From Streptomyces sp. NBC_01262 (GTDB taxonomy: Bacteria > Actinomycetota > Actinomycetes > Streptomycetales > Streptomycetaceae): DNA of 64,000 bases. The position numbers and the translations under genes are program-made. Positions 1-9,739 of the stretch are shown piece by piece (position 1 is the stretch's first letter; every line of letters starts with the position of its first letter). The notes under the pieces are model-generated. The model was not told the origin of the DNA. It did not search any database and saw only the letters and a program-made list of their open reading frames with translations. The stretch spans positions 6,480,501 to 6,544,500 of the forward strand of contig NZ_CP108462.1 of the NCBI RefSeq assembly GCF_036226365.1, read 5' to 3'.

Positions 1-2
1 CG

Positions 3-527
3 GTACGGGTCGTGGCCGCCGAGGCGGCAGCGGGTCTGCCCGCGCCCTGGGCGCAGGCGGTACGCGACGCGGCCCGCCGCGGCGGTGAAAAGCTGCCCGA
101 CGCGCTGGACGCGGCGGCCGGGCGGGCCGAGCCGGGCCCGCATGCCGGGCCGCGCTGGTGGTCGGCGGTCGGCACCGCGCAGTGGCTGCTCGCGCTGCTG
201 GCGTCGGCGGGCCTGGTGTGTGCGGGCGCGGTCCTGTCGGGCGCCCTCGCCCTCTCGTGGTGGCTGCCGCTGGCCCTGCTGGTCACCGGCGCCCTCGGCG
301 GCCCGCTGCTGGCCAGGGCCGGCCGGATCGCCGCCCGCGGCCCCGCTCGGCGCCACGGGCAGGCGGCGGAACGACGGCTCCGGGACGCGGCGGCGGACTG
401 CGGCCGGGCGCGGGTGCTGGAGCCGGTCGCGGCGGAGCTGCTGCGCTACCGCGAGGTGCGCGAACAGTACGGGGTCGTGGCCGGCAGCCGCCTGCGGGTG
501 ACGGAGTTGTCCGCAACCGGTCAGTAA
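3..527 (+). CDS. C-terminal part of a membrane protein, probably a YfjP-type GTPase (5' end outside window)
   Basis: The reading frame is open from the left edge, so the true start lies upstream and only about 174 residues are seen. The visible part has an Ala/Arg-rich segment, two hydrophobic membrane segments (AQWLLALLASAGLVCAGAVL, then LSWWLPLALLVTGALGG) and a charged C-terminal tail with a final helix ending RLRVTELSATGQ. No catalytic motif is visible. In Streptomyces the gene directly upstream of this type of ssb is usually a dynamin/YfjP-like GTPase with a two-helix membrane anchor near its C-terminus, and this tail fits. That assignment comes from context and topology, not from a GTPase motif. 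It may share a transcript with ssb, about 100 bp downstream. Confidence 0.6.
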   Translation, partial: VRVVAAEAAAGLPAPWAQAVRDAARRGGEKLPDALDAAAGRAEPGPHAGPRWWSAVGTAQWLLALLASAGLVCAGAVLSGALALSWWLPLALLVTGALGGPLLARAGRIAARGPARRHGQAAERRLRDAAADCGRARVLEPVAAELLRYREVREQYGVVAGSRLRVTELSATGQ

Positions 528-543
528 TCCCGGGTTATCCACA
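507..543 (+). promoter_or_regulatory. Pair of DnaA-box-like nonamers upstream of ssb
   Basis: TTATCCACA at 535-543 is an exact match to the classical DnaA box. TTGTCCGCA at 507-515 differs by one base from the Streptomyces-type box TTGTCCACA. Both lie in the same orientation, 28 bp apart. The second box is in the gap before ssb; the first is inside the preceding gene. A regulatory role is inference. Confidence 0.35.
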
Positions 544-630
544 GGTTGAAGATGGTTTCTCCAAAGCCGCCCGGGCGGGTGCACGATTGTTCTCGTAAGC
601 GATCGGCACCCGAATGGGGGAGGACCCGGA

Positions 631-1059
631 ATGAACGAGACGCTGGTGACCATCGTCGGCAATGTCGCCACCCAGCCCGAATTCCGCAAGACGCCGGCGG
701 AGGTGCCGGTGGCCAGGTTCCGGCTGGCCACCACTGCCCGCCGCTGGGACCGGGCGAGCGGCGCCTGGTCGGACGGGCACACGAGTTTCTACACGGTGTG
801 GGCCTGGCGGGGCCTGGCCGAAAACGTGATGGCGTCGGTGGGCGTCGGGGAACCGCTCGTGGTCCAGGGCAGATTGCGGGTGCGCGAGGAGGAGCGCGAG
901 GGCAAGAAATGGACCACGGCCGAGATCGACGCGGTTGCCGTCGGGCATGATCTGTCGCGCGGGACCTCGGCCTTCCGCCGGGTCTCCCAGGGCCGGCCGG
1001 AACTGGTGGTCAGGGATTCCGCCCGGGAATACCCGCAACCGGCGACTGTGTCCGGATAA
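631..1059 (+). CDS. ssbB: Single-stranded DNA-binding protein (SsbB-like paralogue)
   Basis: This 142-residue protein has an N-terminal OB fold (MNETLVTIVGNVATQPEFRK, then a conserved FYTVWAWRGLAENV core and LVVQGRLRVREEERE), which binds single-stranded DNA. It lacks the long Gly-rich linker and the acidic DDDLPF-type C-terminal tip of the essential SsbA; the protein stops shortly after the OB fold. That matches the second, shorter SSB of Streptomyces, which is known to support chromosome segregation during sporulation. The start is supported by a strong ribosome-binding site (GGGGGAGGA, 8 nt upstream). DnaA-box-like nonamers lie just upstream. Family assignment is secure; the ssbB name rests on length and tail. 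Confidence 0.9.
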   Translation: MNETLVTIVGNVATQPEFRKTPAEVPVARFRLATTARRWDRASGAWSDGHTSFYTVWAWRGLAENVMASVGVGEPLVVQGRLRVREEEREGKKWTTAEIDAVAVGHDLSRGTSAFRRVSQGRPELVVRDSAREYPQPATVSG

Positions 1060-1273
1060 TTCGGACAAAGAGCGAGAGATTTATCGACAATCCGACCCCG
1101 GGGATCTAGCGCATTCACCTCGGGCGATAACGATTGCGATTCGAATGCGGGCGGGACTGTGAATCCTCACTGAGTCTTCAGAACGGCTTCCTAGGATTCG
1201 TTGGGTACCGCACGGTTCACAGCTGCAGGCGAGGCACTCCCCCATTGACCGGCCTCGCCCGGAGGGGAAATCC

Positions 1274-2671
1274 ATGTTCCACGTACGGAGGCGGAGCGCT
1301 GCCCGCCTGGCCGCCGCGATACTGGCCTCGGGGCTGGTCGCAGCGGGCGCGATAGCGGGCGCGGGATCCGCCGCGGCGGATGATGCGACCCCCACCGCGG
1401 GAGGTGCCACCGCGGTTCTGGGCGGGCTCAAGACGTACGGTGACGCGGTCATCCATGAGGACGCGGGCGACCGTGAGGTCTCCGCCGGGCTGTTCGAGAT
1501 GTCCGTCGACGGGGGCGGGACCATCCAGACGTACTGCATCGACATCAATCACCACACGCAGAAGGACGCCTCCTACAAGGAGGTGCCGTGGAGTGCGTCG
1601 TCGCTGCACGACAATGCCGACGCCAAGAAGATCAACTGGATTCTGCAGCACTCCTACCCGCAGGTGAACGACCTCGCCGCGCTCGCCGGCACGGCCGGCT
1701 CGGGCACGCTCACCGAGCAGACCGCGGCCGCCGGCACCCAGGTCGCCATCTGGCGCTTCTCCGACGGCGTGGACGTCGACGCGAGCGACCCGGCCGCCGA
1801 GAAGCTGGCCGACTACCTGGAGAAGGCCGCCCAGAGCACCGAAGAGCCCGAGGCGTCGCTGAGCCTCAGCCCGACCGCGGTGTCCGGCAAGGCCGGCGAG
1901 AAGCTCGGCCCCGTCACCGTGCACACCAACGCGGACACCGTCAGCGTCGGCCTCACGCCCAGCACCCCCTCGGGCGTCAAGCTGGTCGACAAGGACGGCA
2001 AGGAGGTCACGTCCGCCGCCGACGGCTCGGAGCTGTACTTCGACGTCCCGGCCGGCACCGAGGGCACGGCCGCGCTGAGCGTCTCGGCGACCACCACCGT
2101 GCCGGTCGGCCGCGCCTTCACCGCCGTCGACAGCACCAGCCAGACCCAGATTCTGGCCGGGTCCAGCGACAGCACCGTCACCGCGGCGGCGACCGCCGCC
2201 TGGGCGAAGAAGGGCGCGATACCCGCCGTCTCCGCCGAGGTGAACTGCGCCAAGGGCGGTGTGGACGTGACCGCCGCCAACGAGGGTGACGAGGACTTCA
2301 CCTTCCAGCTCGCGGGCAAGGAGTACACCATCGCGCCCGGCGGGTCCAAGACCATCACCGTGCCGGTGGCCGAGGACCAGGCGTACAGCATCACCATCAC
2401 CGGTCCCGACGACTTCACGAAGACCTTCGAAGGAGTCCTGGACTGCGAGACCGCCGCCACCGGCAGCGCGAGTCCCTCCTCCTCGCCCAGCGCGGCCTCG
2501 GCCGGCGGCACCTCCGAGGTCACCGCCGGCACCACCACCGGCGACCTCGCCGAGACCGGCGCCAGCAGTGCCACCCCGGTCATCGCAGGTGTGGCGATCG
2601 CCCTGCTCGTGATCGGCGGCGCAGCGATCTTCCTCCTGCGCAAGAAGAAGCCGGGCCGCCCCGCGGAGTAA
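1274..2671 (+). CDS. Sortase-anchored Cys-Gln thioester (TQXA) surface protein
   Basis: This 465-residue cell-wall protein begins with an export signal (RRRSAARLAAAILASGLVAAGAIAGA). A thioester domain follows: Cys88 in TYCIDINHH and Gln156 in the TQVAIW motif are the pair that form the internal Cys-Gln isopeptide-like bond in this family, used for covalent attachment to host or surface targets. The middle holds Ig-like domains and a Ser/Ala/Thr-rich linker. The C-terminus has LAETG at 425-429, a membrane helix and an RKKK tail, the class E sortase signal used in Streptomyces. The start has a good RBS (GGAGGGG) and a perfect terminator follows. No sortase gene is in the window. Confidence 0.9.
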   Translation: MFHVRRRSAARLAAAILASGLVAAGAIAGAGSAAADDATPTAGGATAVLGGLKTYGDAVIHEDAGDREVSAGLFEMSVDGGGTIQTYCIDINHHTQKDASYKEVPWSASSLHDNADAKKINWILQHSYPQVNDLAALAGTAGSGTLTEQTAAAGTQVAIWRFSDGVDVDASDPAAEKLADYLEKAAQSTEEPEASLSLSPTAVSGKAGEKLGPVTVHTNADTVSVGLTPSTPSGVKLVDKDGKEVTSAADGSELYFDVPAGTEGTAALSVSATTTVPVGRAFTAVDSTSQTQILAGSSDSTVTAAATAAWAKKGAIPAVSAEVNCAKGGVDVTAANEGDEDFTFQLAGKEYTIAPGGSKTITVPVAEDQAYSITITGPDDFTKTFEGVLDCETAATGSASPSSSPSAASAGGTSEVTAGTTTGDLAETGASSATPVIAGVAIALLVIGGAAIFLLRKKKPGRPAE

Positions 2672-2699
2672 GCGGGCGCCGACCGGCATCGACCCAGCC

Positions 2700-2735
2700 G
2701 TAAGGGGGCGGACCTCACAGGGTCCGCCCCCTTAC
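2700..2735 (+). terminator. Strong hairpin terminator after the thioester surface protein
   Basis: Perfect 15-bp stem: arm 2700-2714 (GTAAGGGGGCGGACC), 6-nt loop, arm 2721-2735. It lies 28 bp after the stop codon. There is no long U tract, as is common in Streptomyces. Confidence 0.85.
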
Positions 2736-2816
2736 GCGTTTCCGCCCGGGGGCGGCCGTACGGCAAGATGGGGGTATCTGCTATCTGCCCACTCATCGAA
2801 TGCCGGACGGTTTCTC

Positions 2817-4481
<1,665 letters not shown>

Positions 4482-4483
4482 TC

Positions 4484-4897
4484 TTGCGGCACATCTACCG
4501 CTGCCCGCTGCGCTGGGCGGACATGGACGCGTACGGCCACATCAACAACGTGGTCTTCCTCCGCTATCTGGAGGAGGCGCGCATCGATTTCCTGTTCCGC
4601 CCGGACAAGAACTTCAAGCAGGGGTCCGTGGTGGCGCGCCATGAGATCGACTACAAGCAGCAGCTCAAGCACCGGCACGAGCCGGTGGACATCGAGCTGT
4701 GGGTCACGAAGGTCAACGCGGCCTCCTTCACCGTCGCCTACGAGGTCAAGGACAAGGACCCCGACAAGGTCTACGTCCGGGCATCGACGGTGATCGTGCC
4801 GTTCGACTTCGAGGCGCAGCGCCCGCGCCGGATCACGGCCGCTGAGCGCGCCTTCCTGGAGGAGTACCAGGACGACGAAGAGGCAGTCGCGGCATGA
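4484..4897 (+). CDS. Acyl-CoA thioesterase, 4HBT hot-dog fold
   Basis: This 137-residue hot-dog fold protein has the 4-hydroxybenzoyl-CoA thioesterase-like motif RWADMDAYGHINNVVFLRYLEEAR near the N-terminus. The Asp and His of DMDAYGHINN mark the active site, where the acyl-CoA thioester is hydrolysed. The physiological substrate cannot be read from the sequence. It starts with TTG two bases after the ettA stop and its stop overlaps the next gene's ATG (ATGA), so it is the middle gene of a three-gene coupled unit. Confidence 0.88.
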   Translation: MRHIYRCPLRWADMDAYGHINNVVFLRYLEEARIDFLFRPDKNFKQGSVVARHEIDYKQQLKHRHEPVDIELWVTKVNAASFTVAYEVKDKDPDKVYVRASTVIVPFDFEAQRPRRITAAERAFLEEYQDDEEAVAA

Positions 4898-5580
4898 CCG
4901 CGCTGCACCTGTCCGAGGCCGGGGAGGCGGAGGCAATCGCCGCCTTCCTGGCCCGGCTGCTCCGCTGGGACAAGACCGCAGCGGTGCGGCTCCAGGCCGC
5001 CGGCGGTGTGCTCGCCGTCTTCGGCCAGCCGCCCTTCGGCGGGGTCCTGGCGATACGTACGGCGGAGCTCGCGACGCCCACCGAGCTGGACGCCACCGTT
5101 TCCGCCGGGCAGCTGCTCGACGGAATCGAGGAGCCGTCGGGCACGGTCGCCGTCCCCGGCTCCGTCACCGGCCCCGCCTGGGCCGGGCTGCTGCCGCCGC
5201 GCGCCGGATGGCAGCGGGTCGAGGGCCTGCCCGGCGCCGACGACATCCGGGCCGCCGCGGCGGCCGGAGTCGCCGAATTCCGCGCCCGCACGGAGCAGTT
5301 GGCGCCAGACGCCCGCACCCGCGTGGCGCTCGACGCCATCGCCGACGACATCTGGTCCCGGCAGCTCGGTGGCACCGGCTTCCCGCTCCGGGCGGTCCAC
5401 GCCGCCCACGCCCTGGGCTTCCTGCGGCCGGTGCGCATGCCCGTGCCCGCGCCGCGCGGAGCCTCCCCCGATGCCCTCGCCCTGCTCTCCGCCGGGCCCT
5501 GGCTCCGGCTGCGTACGCCCTACGGGTCGGTCGCGGTGAGGCGTGCCTCGGGGCTCGGGCTGAGCGTCACACCGGCCTGA
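4894..5580 (+). CDS. Conserved hypothetical actinobacterial protein
   Basis: This 228-residue Ala-rich soluble protein has no signal peptide, membrane segment or catalytic motif that I recognise. The central part (residues about 115-165) is helical and contains a conserved-looking patch DDIWSRQLGGTGFPLRA followed by HALGFLRP. Its start overlaps the thioesterase stop by 4 nt, so translation is coupled to ettA and the thioesterase. The order ettA-thioesterase-this gene suggests a shared expression setting, not a known joint function. It converges on glbO, only 6 bp away. Confidence 0.75.
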   Translation: MTALHLSEAGEAEAIAAFLARLLRWDKTAAVRLQAAGGVLAVFGQPPFGGVLAIRTAELATPTELDATVSAGQLLDGIEEPSGTVAVPGSVTGPAWAGLLPPRAGWQRVEGLPGADDIRAAAAAGVAEFRARTEQLAPDARTRVALDAIADDIWSRQLGGTGFPLRAVHAAHALGFLRPVRMPVPAPRGASPDALALLSAGPWLRLRTPYGSVAVRRASGLGLSVTPA

Positions 5581-5586
5581 TGCGCC

Positions 5587-5991
5587 TCAGCCGGCCGTGT
5601 TGACCATCGACGCGGCCGCGTAGACCAGGTAGTCCCACAGCTGCCGCTCGTGGTCCGGCTGCAGGCCGATCTCGTCCACCGCGTCGCGCATGTGGCGCAG
5701 CCACGCGTCATGCGCGGCCTGGTTCACCTGGAACGGCGCGTGCCGCATGCGCAGGCGCGGGTGGCCCCGGTTGTCGCTGTAGGTGCGGGGACCGCCCCAG
5801 TACTGCATGAGGAAGAGCGTGAGGCGCTCCTCCGCCGGGCCGAGGTCCTCCTCCGGGTACATCGGCTTCAGGAGGGGGTCCTGGGCGACGCCTTCGTAGA
5901 AGCGGTGCACCAGGCGGCGGAAAGTCTGCTCGCCGCCGACCGCCTCGTAGAACGTCTGCTGCTCAAGGGTGCCGCGCGGGATCTCAGTCAC
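5587..5991 (-). CDS. glbO: Group II truncated haemoglobin
   Basis: This 134-residue 2-on-2 globin binds haem and reacts with O2, NO or H2O2. FYEAVGGEQTFRRLVHRFY is the typical N-terminus, with the B10 Tyr in HRFY. LFLMQYWGGPRTYSDNRGHP and LRMRHAPF follow, with the proximal His in RHAPF; the Trp in AHDAWLRHMRDAV is the G8 Trp that defines the trHbO class. Length is normal for the group. It is transcribed alone on the minus strand and diverges from the methyltransferase gene. Confidence 0.93.
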   Translation of the reverse strand: MTEIPRGTLEQQTFYEAVGGEQTFRRLVHRFYEGVAQDPLLKPMYPEEDLGPAEERLTLFLMQYWGGPRTYSDNRGHPRLRMRHAPFQVNQAAHDAWLRHMRDAVDEIGLQPDHERQLWDYLVYAAASMVNTAG

Positions 5992-6089
5992 CCCTCCATG
6001 CTCTCAGACGCCGCGGCGGAGGACTTTGGTCCCACTGCTTGTCCGGTCGGTCACGGTCACGGCCGTCCTGCGGGGAGCACAGTGGAGGT

Positions 6090-7214
6090 ATGACCGATGC
6101 CGATCGGGCCGACCCGTACGTGGCCGCGGCGGAGCCGCTGCGTGCGCGCCTGGTCCGGCGTATCGCCACCGCGGGGGCCTTCGACCCGCGCTGGCGCGCC
6201 GCTTTCGAAGCAGTGCCGCGCCATCTGTTCGTGCCCGTCTACTACCGCCTCCGCCCGTCCGGTGGCGGGTTCACACGGTTGTCCGCCGGATCCCCGGACC
6301 CGCGGGCCCGTGCGCGCTGGCTGGCGGGGGCGTACGAGGACACGCCGCTGGTCACACACATACGCGGCAGCGAACTGCTGTCCTCCAGCAGCCAGCCCTC
6401 CCTGATGGCCGCGATGCTGGAGGCACTGGAGATACGGCAGGGACAGACGGTTCTGGAGATCGGCACCGGCACCGGCTTCAACGCCGCGCTCCTCGCGCAC
6501 TGCCTCGGCCCGGAGGCGGTCACCACCGTCGACCTCGACCGGGCCATCACCGACGCCGCCCGCGCGCACCTCGGCGCAGCCGGCTACCCGTCGGTCACCG
6601 TCGTCACCGGCGACGGCTCGCTCGGCTGGGCCCATCGCGCGCCTTACGACCGCATCATCGCCACCTGCGAACTGCCCTCGATCCCACCGCAATGGCTCCG
6701 CCAGTGCCGTCCCGACGGGCTGGTCCTCGCTCCCTTCGGCGGAGGCCTCATCGCCCTGCGCGTCACCGACTCCGGTCATGCGCAGGGGCGCTTCCTGCGC
6801 ACCCCCGCCTACTTCGTGTCCCTGCGGGGCACCGGGGCCATCGCCCATCCCGCTCCGGAGGCCATCGGCCCCGAACAGCGCATCCGCACGACCACCACCC
6901 CGCCGCAGGTCCTGGATGACGACCTCTTCCGGTTCCTTCTCACCCTCGTGGCGGGCGAACTCGAAACCCGCTGGGCCTTCGGCGGCCGCGGCGCCGCCGT
7001 CACCGCCGCCGACGGCTCCGCCGCCCGCGCCGCCCGTGACGGCACTGTCCTCCTCGCCGGCCCGCGCGATCTGTGGGCGCTGGCCGAGGAGGCGTACGAC
7101 CTCTGGCAGCGCGAAGGGCGCCCGCAGCGCGACCGCTTCGGGATGACGGTCGACGGAGACCACCAGTGGACCTGGCTGGACCGGCCGGAAGGGCCGAACG
7201 CCTGGGAGGTCTAG
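6090..7214 (+). CDS. PCMT-like SAM-dependent methyltransferase
   Basis: This 374-residue protein has a Rossmann methyltransferase domain with motif I VLEIGTGTGFNAALLAH (residues about 118-134), preceded by SSQPSLMAAMLEAL. That pre-motif is characteristic of protein-L-isoaspartate O-methyltransferase relatives (the S-S-Q-P segment binds the substrate). A second, family-specific domain fills the C-terminal 150 residues, so it is longer than housekeeping Pcm; the substrate is unknown. The ATG at 6090 follows a GGAGG only one base away, which is unusually tight; a TTG at 6039 is the alternative. Its TAG stop lies inside a palindromic mobile-element remnant. Confidence 0.8.
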   Translation: MTDADRADPYVAAAEPLRARLVRRIATAGAFDPRWRAAFEAVPRHLFVPVYYRLRPSGGGFTRLSAGSPDPRARARWLAGAYEDTPLVTHIRGSELLSSSSQPSLMAAMLEALEIRQGQTVLEIGTGTGFNAALLAHCLGPEAVTTVDLDRAITDAARAHLGAAGYPSVTVVTGDGSLGWAHRAPYDRIIATCELPSIPPQWLRQCRPDGLVLAPFGGGLIALRVTDSGHAQGRFLRTPAYFVSLRGTGAIAHPAPEAIGPEQRIRTTTTPPQVLDDDLFRFLLTLVAGELETRWAFGGRGAAVTAADGSAARAARDGTVLLAGPRDLWALAEEAYDLWQREGRPQRDRFGMTVDGDHQWTWLDRPEGPNAWEV

Positions 7215-7256
7215 GGCCTGCCCGCCGGACAGGCCCATCGCCCGGACAGGCCCTAG
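7211..7256. repeat. Short palindromic element adjoining the MITE, providing the methyltransferase stop codon
   Basis: CTAGGGCCTG at 7211-7220 is inverted at 7247-7256 (CAGGCCCTAG), with a further CCGGACAGGCCC copy in between. Each end carries TA, and the right end shares its CTAG with the larger element that starts at 7253. The left TA-G is the methyltransferase stop codon. The ends resemble those of the adjacent element (GGGCCTGTCCGG against GGGTCTGTCCGG), so this looks like a shrunken relative. Confidence 0.65.
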
Positions 7257-7420
7257 GGTCTGTCCGGCGGATCTCCGTGGCGTCGCGTGCCCTGGCACCA
7301 GCGCTCGCGGCGTTGCCGAAACGCCCACAGGAAACCACCCTGTGGGCGCTCCGGCGCCTTGCGATCGCAGGCACCAGACCCCGCTCCTTCACCCACGGAG
7401 ATCCGCCGGACAGACCCTAG
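7253..7420. mobile_element. MITE-like non-autonomous element with perfect 28-bp terminal inverted repeats
   Basis: The terminal repeats at 7253-7280 and 7393-7420 are perfect 28-bp inverted copies, beginning CTAGGGTCTGTCCGGCGG. Both ends carry the dinucleotide TA (7254-7255 and 7418-7419), consistent with TA target duplication as in IS630/Tc1-type or related elements. The interior has no gene. It folds around a central hairpin (7322-7331 with 7339-7348, 10 bp), and the flanks of that hairpin are also imperfectly complementary, so almost the whole 168 bp is one imperfect palindrome. The right end supplies the TAG stop of the FHA gene (7417-7419). It may also act as a two-way terminator. Confidence 0.85.
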
Positions 7421-8292
7421 TCCCGCAGGATGGTGATCGTTGTCCAGGCGCCGACGTGGACCCGGTCGCCGTCCTTCAACGGCACGGGGACATACGGGTC
7501 GAGGGGGTCCTCGGCGCCGTTGAGGGTGGTGCCGTTGGTGGAGTCCTGGTCGACGACGACCCACGTGCCGTCGGGCTGGCGGCCGAGGAGAGCGTGCTGG
7601 TGGGAGACGCCGGGGTCCTCGGGGGCGCGGGAGAGGTCGATGTCGGGGGATTCGCCGGTGGAGTGGCGGCGGCGGCCGATGGTGATCTGGTCGCCGGAGA
7701 GGGGGAGCCGGAGTTCGGGGGAGTAGGAGGGGAAGTACAGGCCCTGGGCGTCGGGGCCGCTGCGGGCCATCATCGCGGTGAAGTAGTCGCGGTCGGCGCT
7801 GATGACGGCGGTCCAGGTCGTCTGGGCGGGGGGCGCTTCGGGGGCCTCGTACTGCCCCATCGGCGGCGGGAGGAGGAAGTCGCCGGAGCCGGAGGTGACG
7901 GACTCGGGGGCGAGGGGTTCGGCGGGGCGGGTCATCTGGGAGGGGCGGGAACGCTGGGACTCGTAACGCTGGTAGGGCGGGAACTGCGGGGCGGCGGGGG
8001 GCGGCGGGACGAAGACGGTGCCGACGTGGGTGACGAAGTTGTAGCGGCACTCCTCGCAGAACTGGGAGAGGCCTTCGCGCGGGGTGCCGCAGTTGGGACA
8101 GGGCTCGGGCCGGGCGGACGGCTCGGGCGGCATCTGGTAGGCGTTCGGGTCGTAGCCGCTCGCGTAGCCGCCGGAGTAGGGCGGGGGCGGCGGGGGTGCG
8201 TACGTGTCGGGCTGGGGCGGCGCCATGCGCATACCGCACACCTCGCACCAGTCGTCGGTCCCTGACCGGTGACCGTTCGGGCAAGTCGACAT
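7417..8292 (-). CDS. FHA-domain protein with two N-terminal zinc ribbons
   Basis: This is a 291-residue cytoplasmic protein. Residues 4-19 form one zinc ribbon (CPNGH, CEVCG) and a second follows a Pro/Tyr-rich linker (CPNCG, CEECR). The C-terminal third is a forkhead-associated domain: ITIGRRR, SRAPEDPGVSHQHALLG and DQDSTNGTTLNG carry the Arg, Ser-x-x-His and Asn-Gly signatures that bind phosphothreonine. It is the last gene of the glnX-to-FHA operon and is the likely reader of phosphorylation by the operon's kinase. The GarA/OdhI N-terminal ETTS phospho-switch motif is absent, so it is not a simple GarA orthologue. The stop codon lies in the MITE end. Confidence 0.88.
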   Translation of the reverse strand: MSTCPNGHRSGTDDWCEVCGMRMAPPQPDTYAPPPPPPYSGGYASGYDPNAYQMPPEPSARPEPCPNCGTPREGLSQFCEECRYNFVTHVGTVFVPPPPAAPQFPPYQRYESQRSRPSQMTRPAEPLAPESVTSGSGDFLLPPPMGQYEAPEAPPAQTTWTAVISADRDYFTAMMARSGPDAQGLYFPSYSPELRLPLSGDQITIGRRRHSTGESPDIDLSRAPEDPGVSHQHALLGRQPDGTWVVVDQDSTNGTTLNGAEDPLDPYVPVPLKDGDRVHVGAWTTITILRD

Positions 8293-8331
8293 ATCGCTGT
8301 TCCCCCTCCGCCCCTCTGATTGTCGCGCCGG

Positions 8332-9690
8332 TTATTTCTTGACGCGCACCGTTTTTGTGGAACGCGTCTCCAGGGTCATTTCGTCCGCGTCGGCGACCCT
8401 GGCCTTCAGCCTCACGGTACCCGTCGCGGCATCGACGACGTCGACCACCTTGGCCAGCAGCTTCGCGGTGTCCTCGTTGCCCGAGGCGCTGGCCAGCTGC
8501 ACCGCGCGGCCCAGCTTGGCGGTGGCGGAGTCCATGTCGCCCTGCTTCCGAAACTCCAGGCCCTGCTGGATGACCTCGGCGAGCTCGGCCTGACCGGTGT
8601 AGTGGGCGACCTGCGGGTTGATCCGGGTCGAGGCGGCCATGTCGTCGGTCCAGACCGCCCGGACCAGTCCCTGGCCCAGCACCTGGGTGCTGCCGTCGGG
8701 CTGCGGAAGGACGAGGGAGACGCGGGCCGCGAGCATCTCCTGGCCGACGCCGGCCGCCGGGACCCGGACGGAGACGTGGTAATCGCGGGACTCGTCGCCC
8801 CAGGAGCCTGTCGGGTAGTCGCCGGCGCGGGGGCCGGCCTCCGTGCGGCGCGAGGTCAGGTCCTCGACGGTGGGGGCGACCTGCTTGACGTAGTTGATCT
8901 CGGCGCCCTGGGGGGTCCACAGGCGCAGCGCGACGTCGGCGACCTCCTTGCCCATGGCGGTCTCCATCATCTGCCGGAAGTCCGCTTCGAGGCCCGATGG
9001 GTCGGCCACGATGTCGACGGAGCCGAGCAGCGCGGAGGCGATGCCGGTGAGCTCCTTGACCTCCCAGTCGGTGCCGACGCCGCGCGCGTCGCAGGTGAAG
9101 CGTCCTGCGCATGCGTCGAGACTGGTCTTGAGCGCCTCGGGTGTCTCGTGCTCGTTGCGGCCGTCGGTGAGCAGGATGCCGTGGCGGATCGACACATCGG
9201 CGGTGGCCAGGAGCCGGTCGGCGACCTTGAGCCAGGTGCCGATCGCGGTGCCGCCGCCCGCGCTCAGCTTGCGCAGGGCCTGCTTGGCCTGGTGGCGGGT
9301 GGAGGAGTCGGCGATCGCCAGGGCGCCGCCGGCCGGGAAGACCTCGCGGGCCTGGTGTGTGCCGGCGACGACGGCGAAGGCGACACCGTCACGGATGGTG
9401 TCGATGGCGGCGGCGGTGGCGTCCCGCGCGTTGCGCATCTTGGTCGCCGGGTAGTCCATCGATCCGGAGCAGTCGACCATGATGACGACGGCGGCGCCGG
9501 GCCCGGCCGCGGCGGTCCCCGGGACCTGGCCGGGGGAGCGGGTCGGCAGCGGCATGCCGCCGGTCGTGCCGCCGCCGGTGGAGGTCACCGTGATTATCCC
9601 GTTGACCTCGCGGCCGCCCTCCGGAAGGTACTCGTTCTGGTAGATATCGACGGAGAACTGCGGCACGTTCGACTTGGAGAAGTTGGCCAT
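8332..9690 (-). CDS. von Willebrand factor A (VWA) domain protein
   Basis: This is a 452-residue protein without signal peptide or membrane helices. The VWA domain (from about residue 66) has a MIDAS metal site DCSGSMD (Asp73, Ser75, Ser77), a Thr near GGGTAIGTW and an Asp in ILLTDGRNEHE. A beta-rich region and a helical C-terminus (LASASGNEDTAKLLAKVVDV) follow. VWA proteins of this kind act as metal-dependent protein-interaction hubs. The VWA/PP2C/kinase gene set recalls the 'TerY-P' phospho-signalling triads described computationally in tellurite/stress gene clusters. It lies between the PP2C and FHA genes of the operon, with gaps of about 40-50 bp. Confidence 0.88.
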   Translation of the reverse strand: MANFSKSNVPQFSVDIYQNEYLPEGGREVNGIITVTSTGGGTTGGMPLPTRSPGQVPGTAAAGPGAAVVIMVDCSGSMDYPATKMRNARDATAAAIDTIRDGVAFAVVAGTHQAREVFPAGGALAIADSSTRHQAKQALRKLSAGGGTAIGTWLKVADRLLATADVSIRHGILLTDGRNEHETPEALKTSLDACAGRFTCDARGVGTDWEVKELTGIASALLGSVDIVADPSGLEADFRQMMETAMGKEVADVALRLWTPQGAEINYVKQVAPTVEDLTSRRTEAGPRAGDYPTGSWGDESRDYHVSVRVPAAGVGQEMLAARVSLVLPQPDGSTQVLGQGLVRAVWTDDMAASTRINPQVAHYTGQAELAEVIQQGLEFRKQGDMDSATAKLGRAVQLASASGNEDTAKLLAKVVDVVDAATGTVRLKARVADADEMTLETRSTKTVRVKK

Positions 9691-9739
9691 CGCTTGCTCG
9701 CTCCTGCTTATCGGACTCGTCGGACCATCGATCGTCGGA

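Noticed and set aside
1217..2689. Minus-strand frame of 490 codons opposite the thioester protein gene
   Set aside because: Low-complexity Gly/Arg/Leu translation with no motif; the plus strand has signal peptide, thioester pair and sorting signal.
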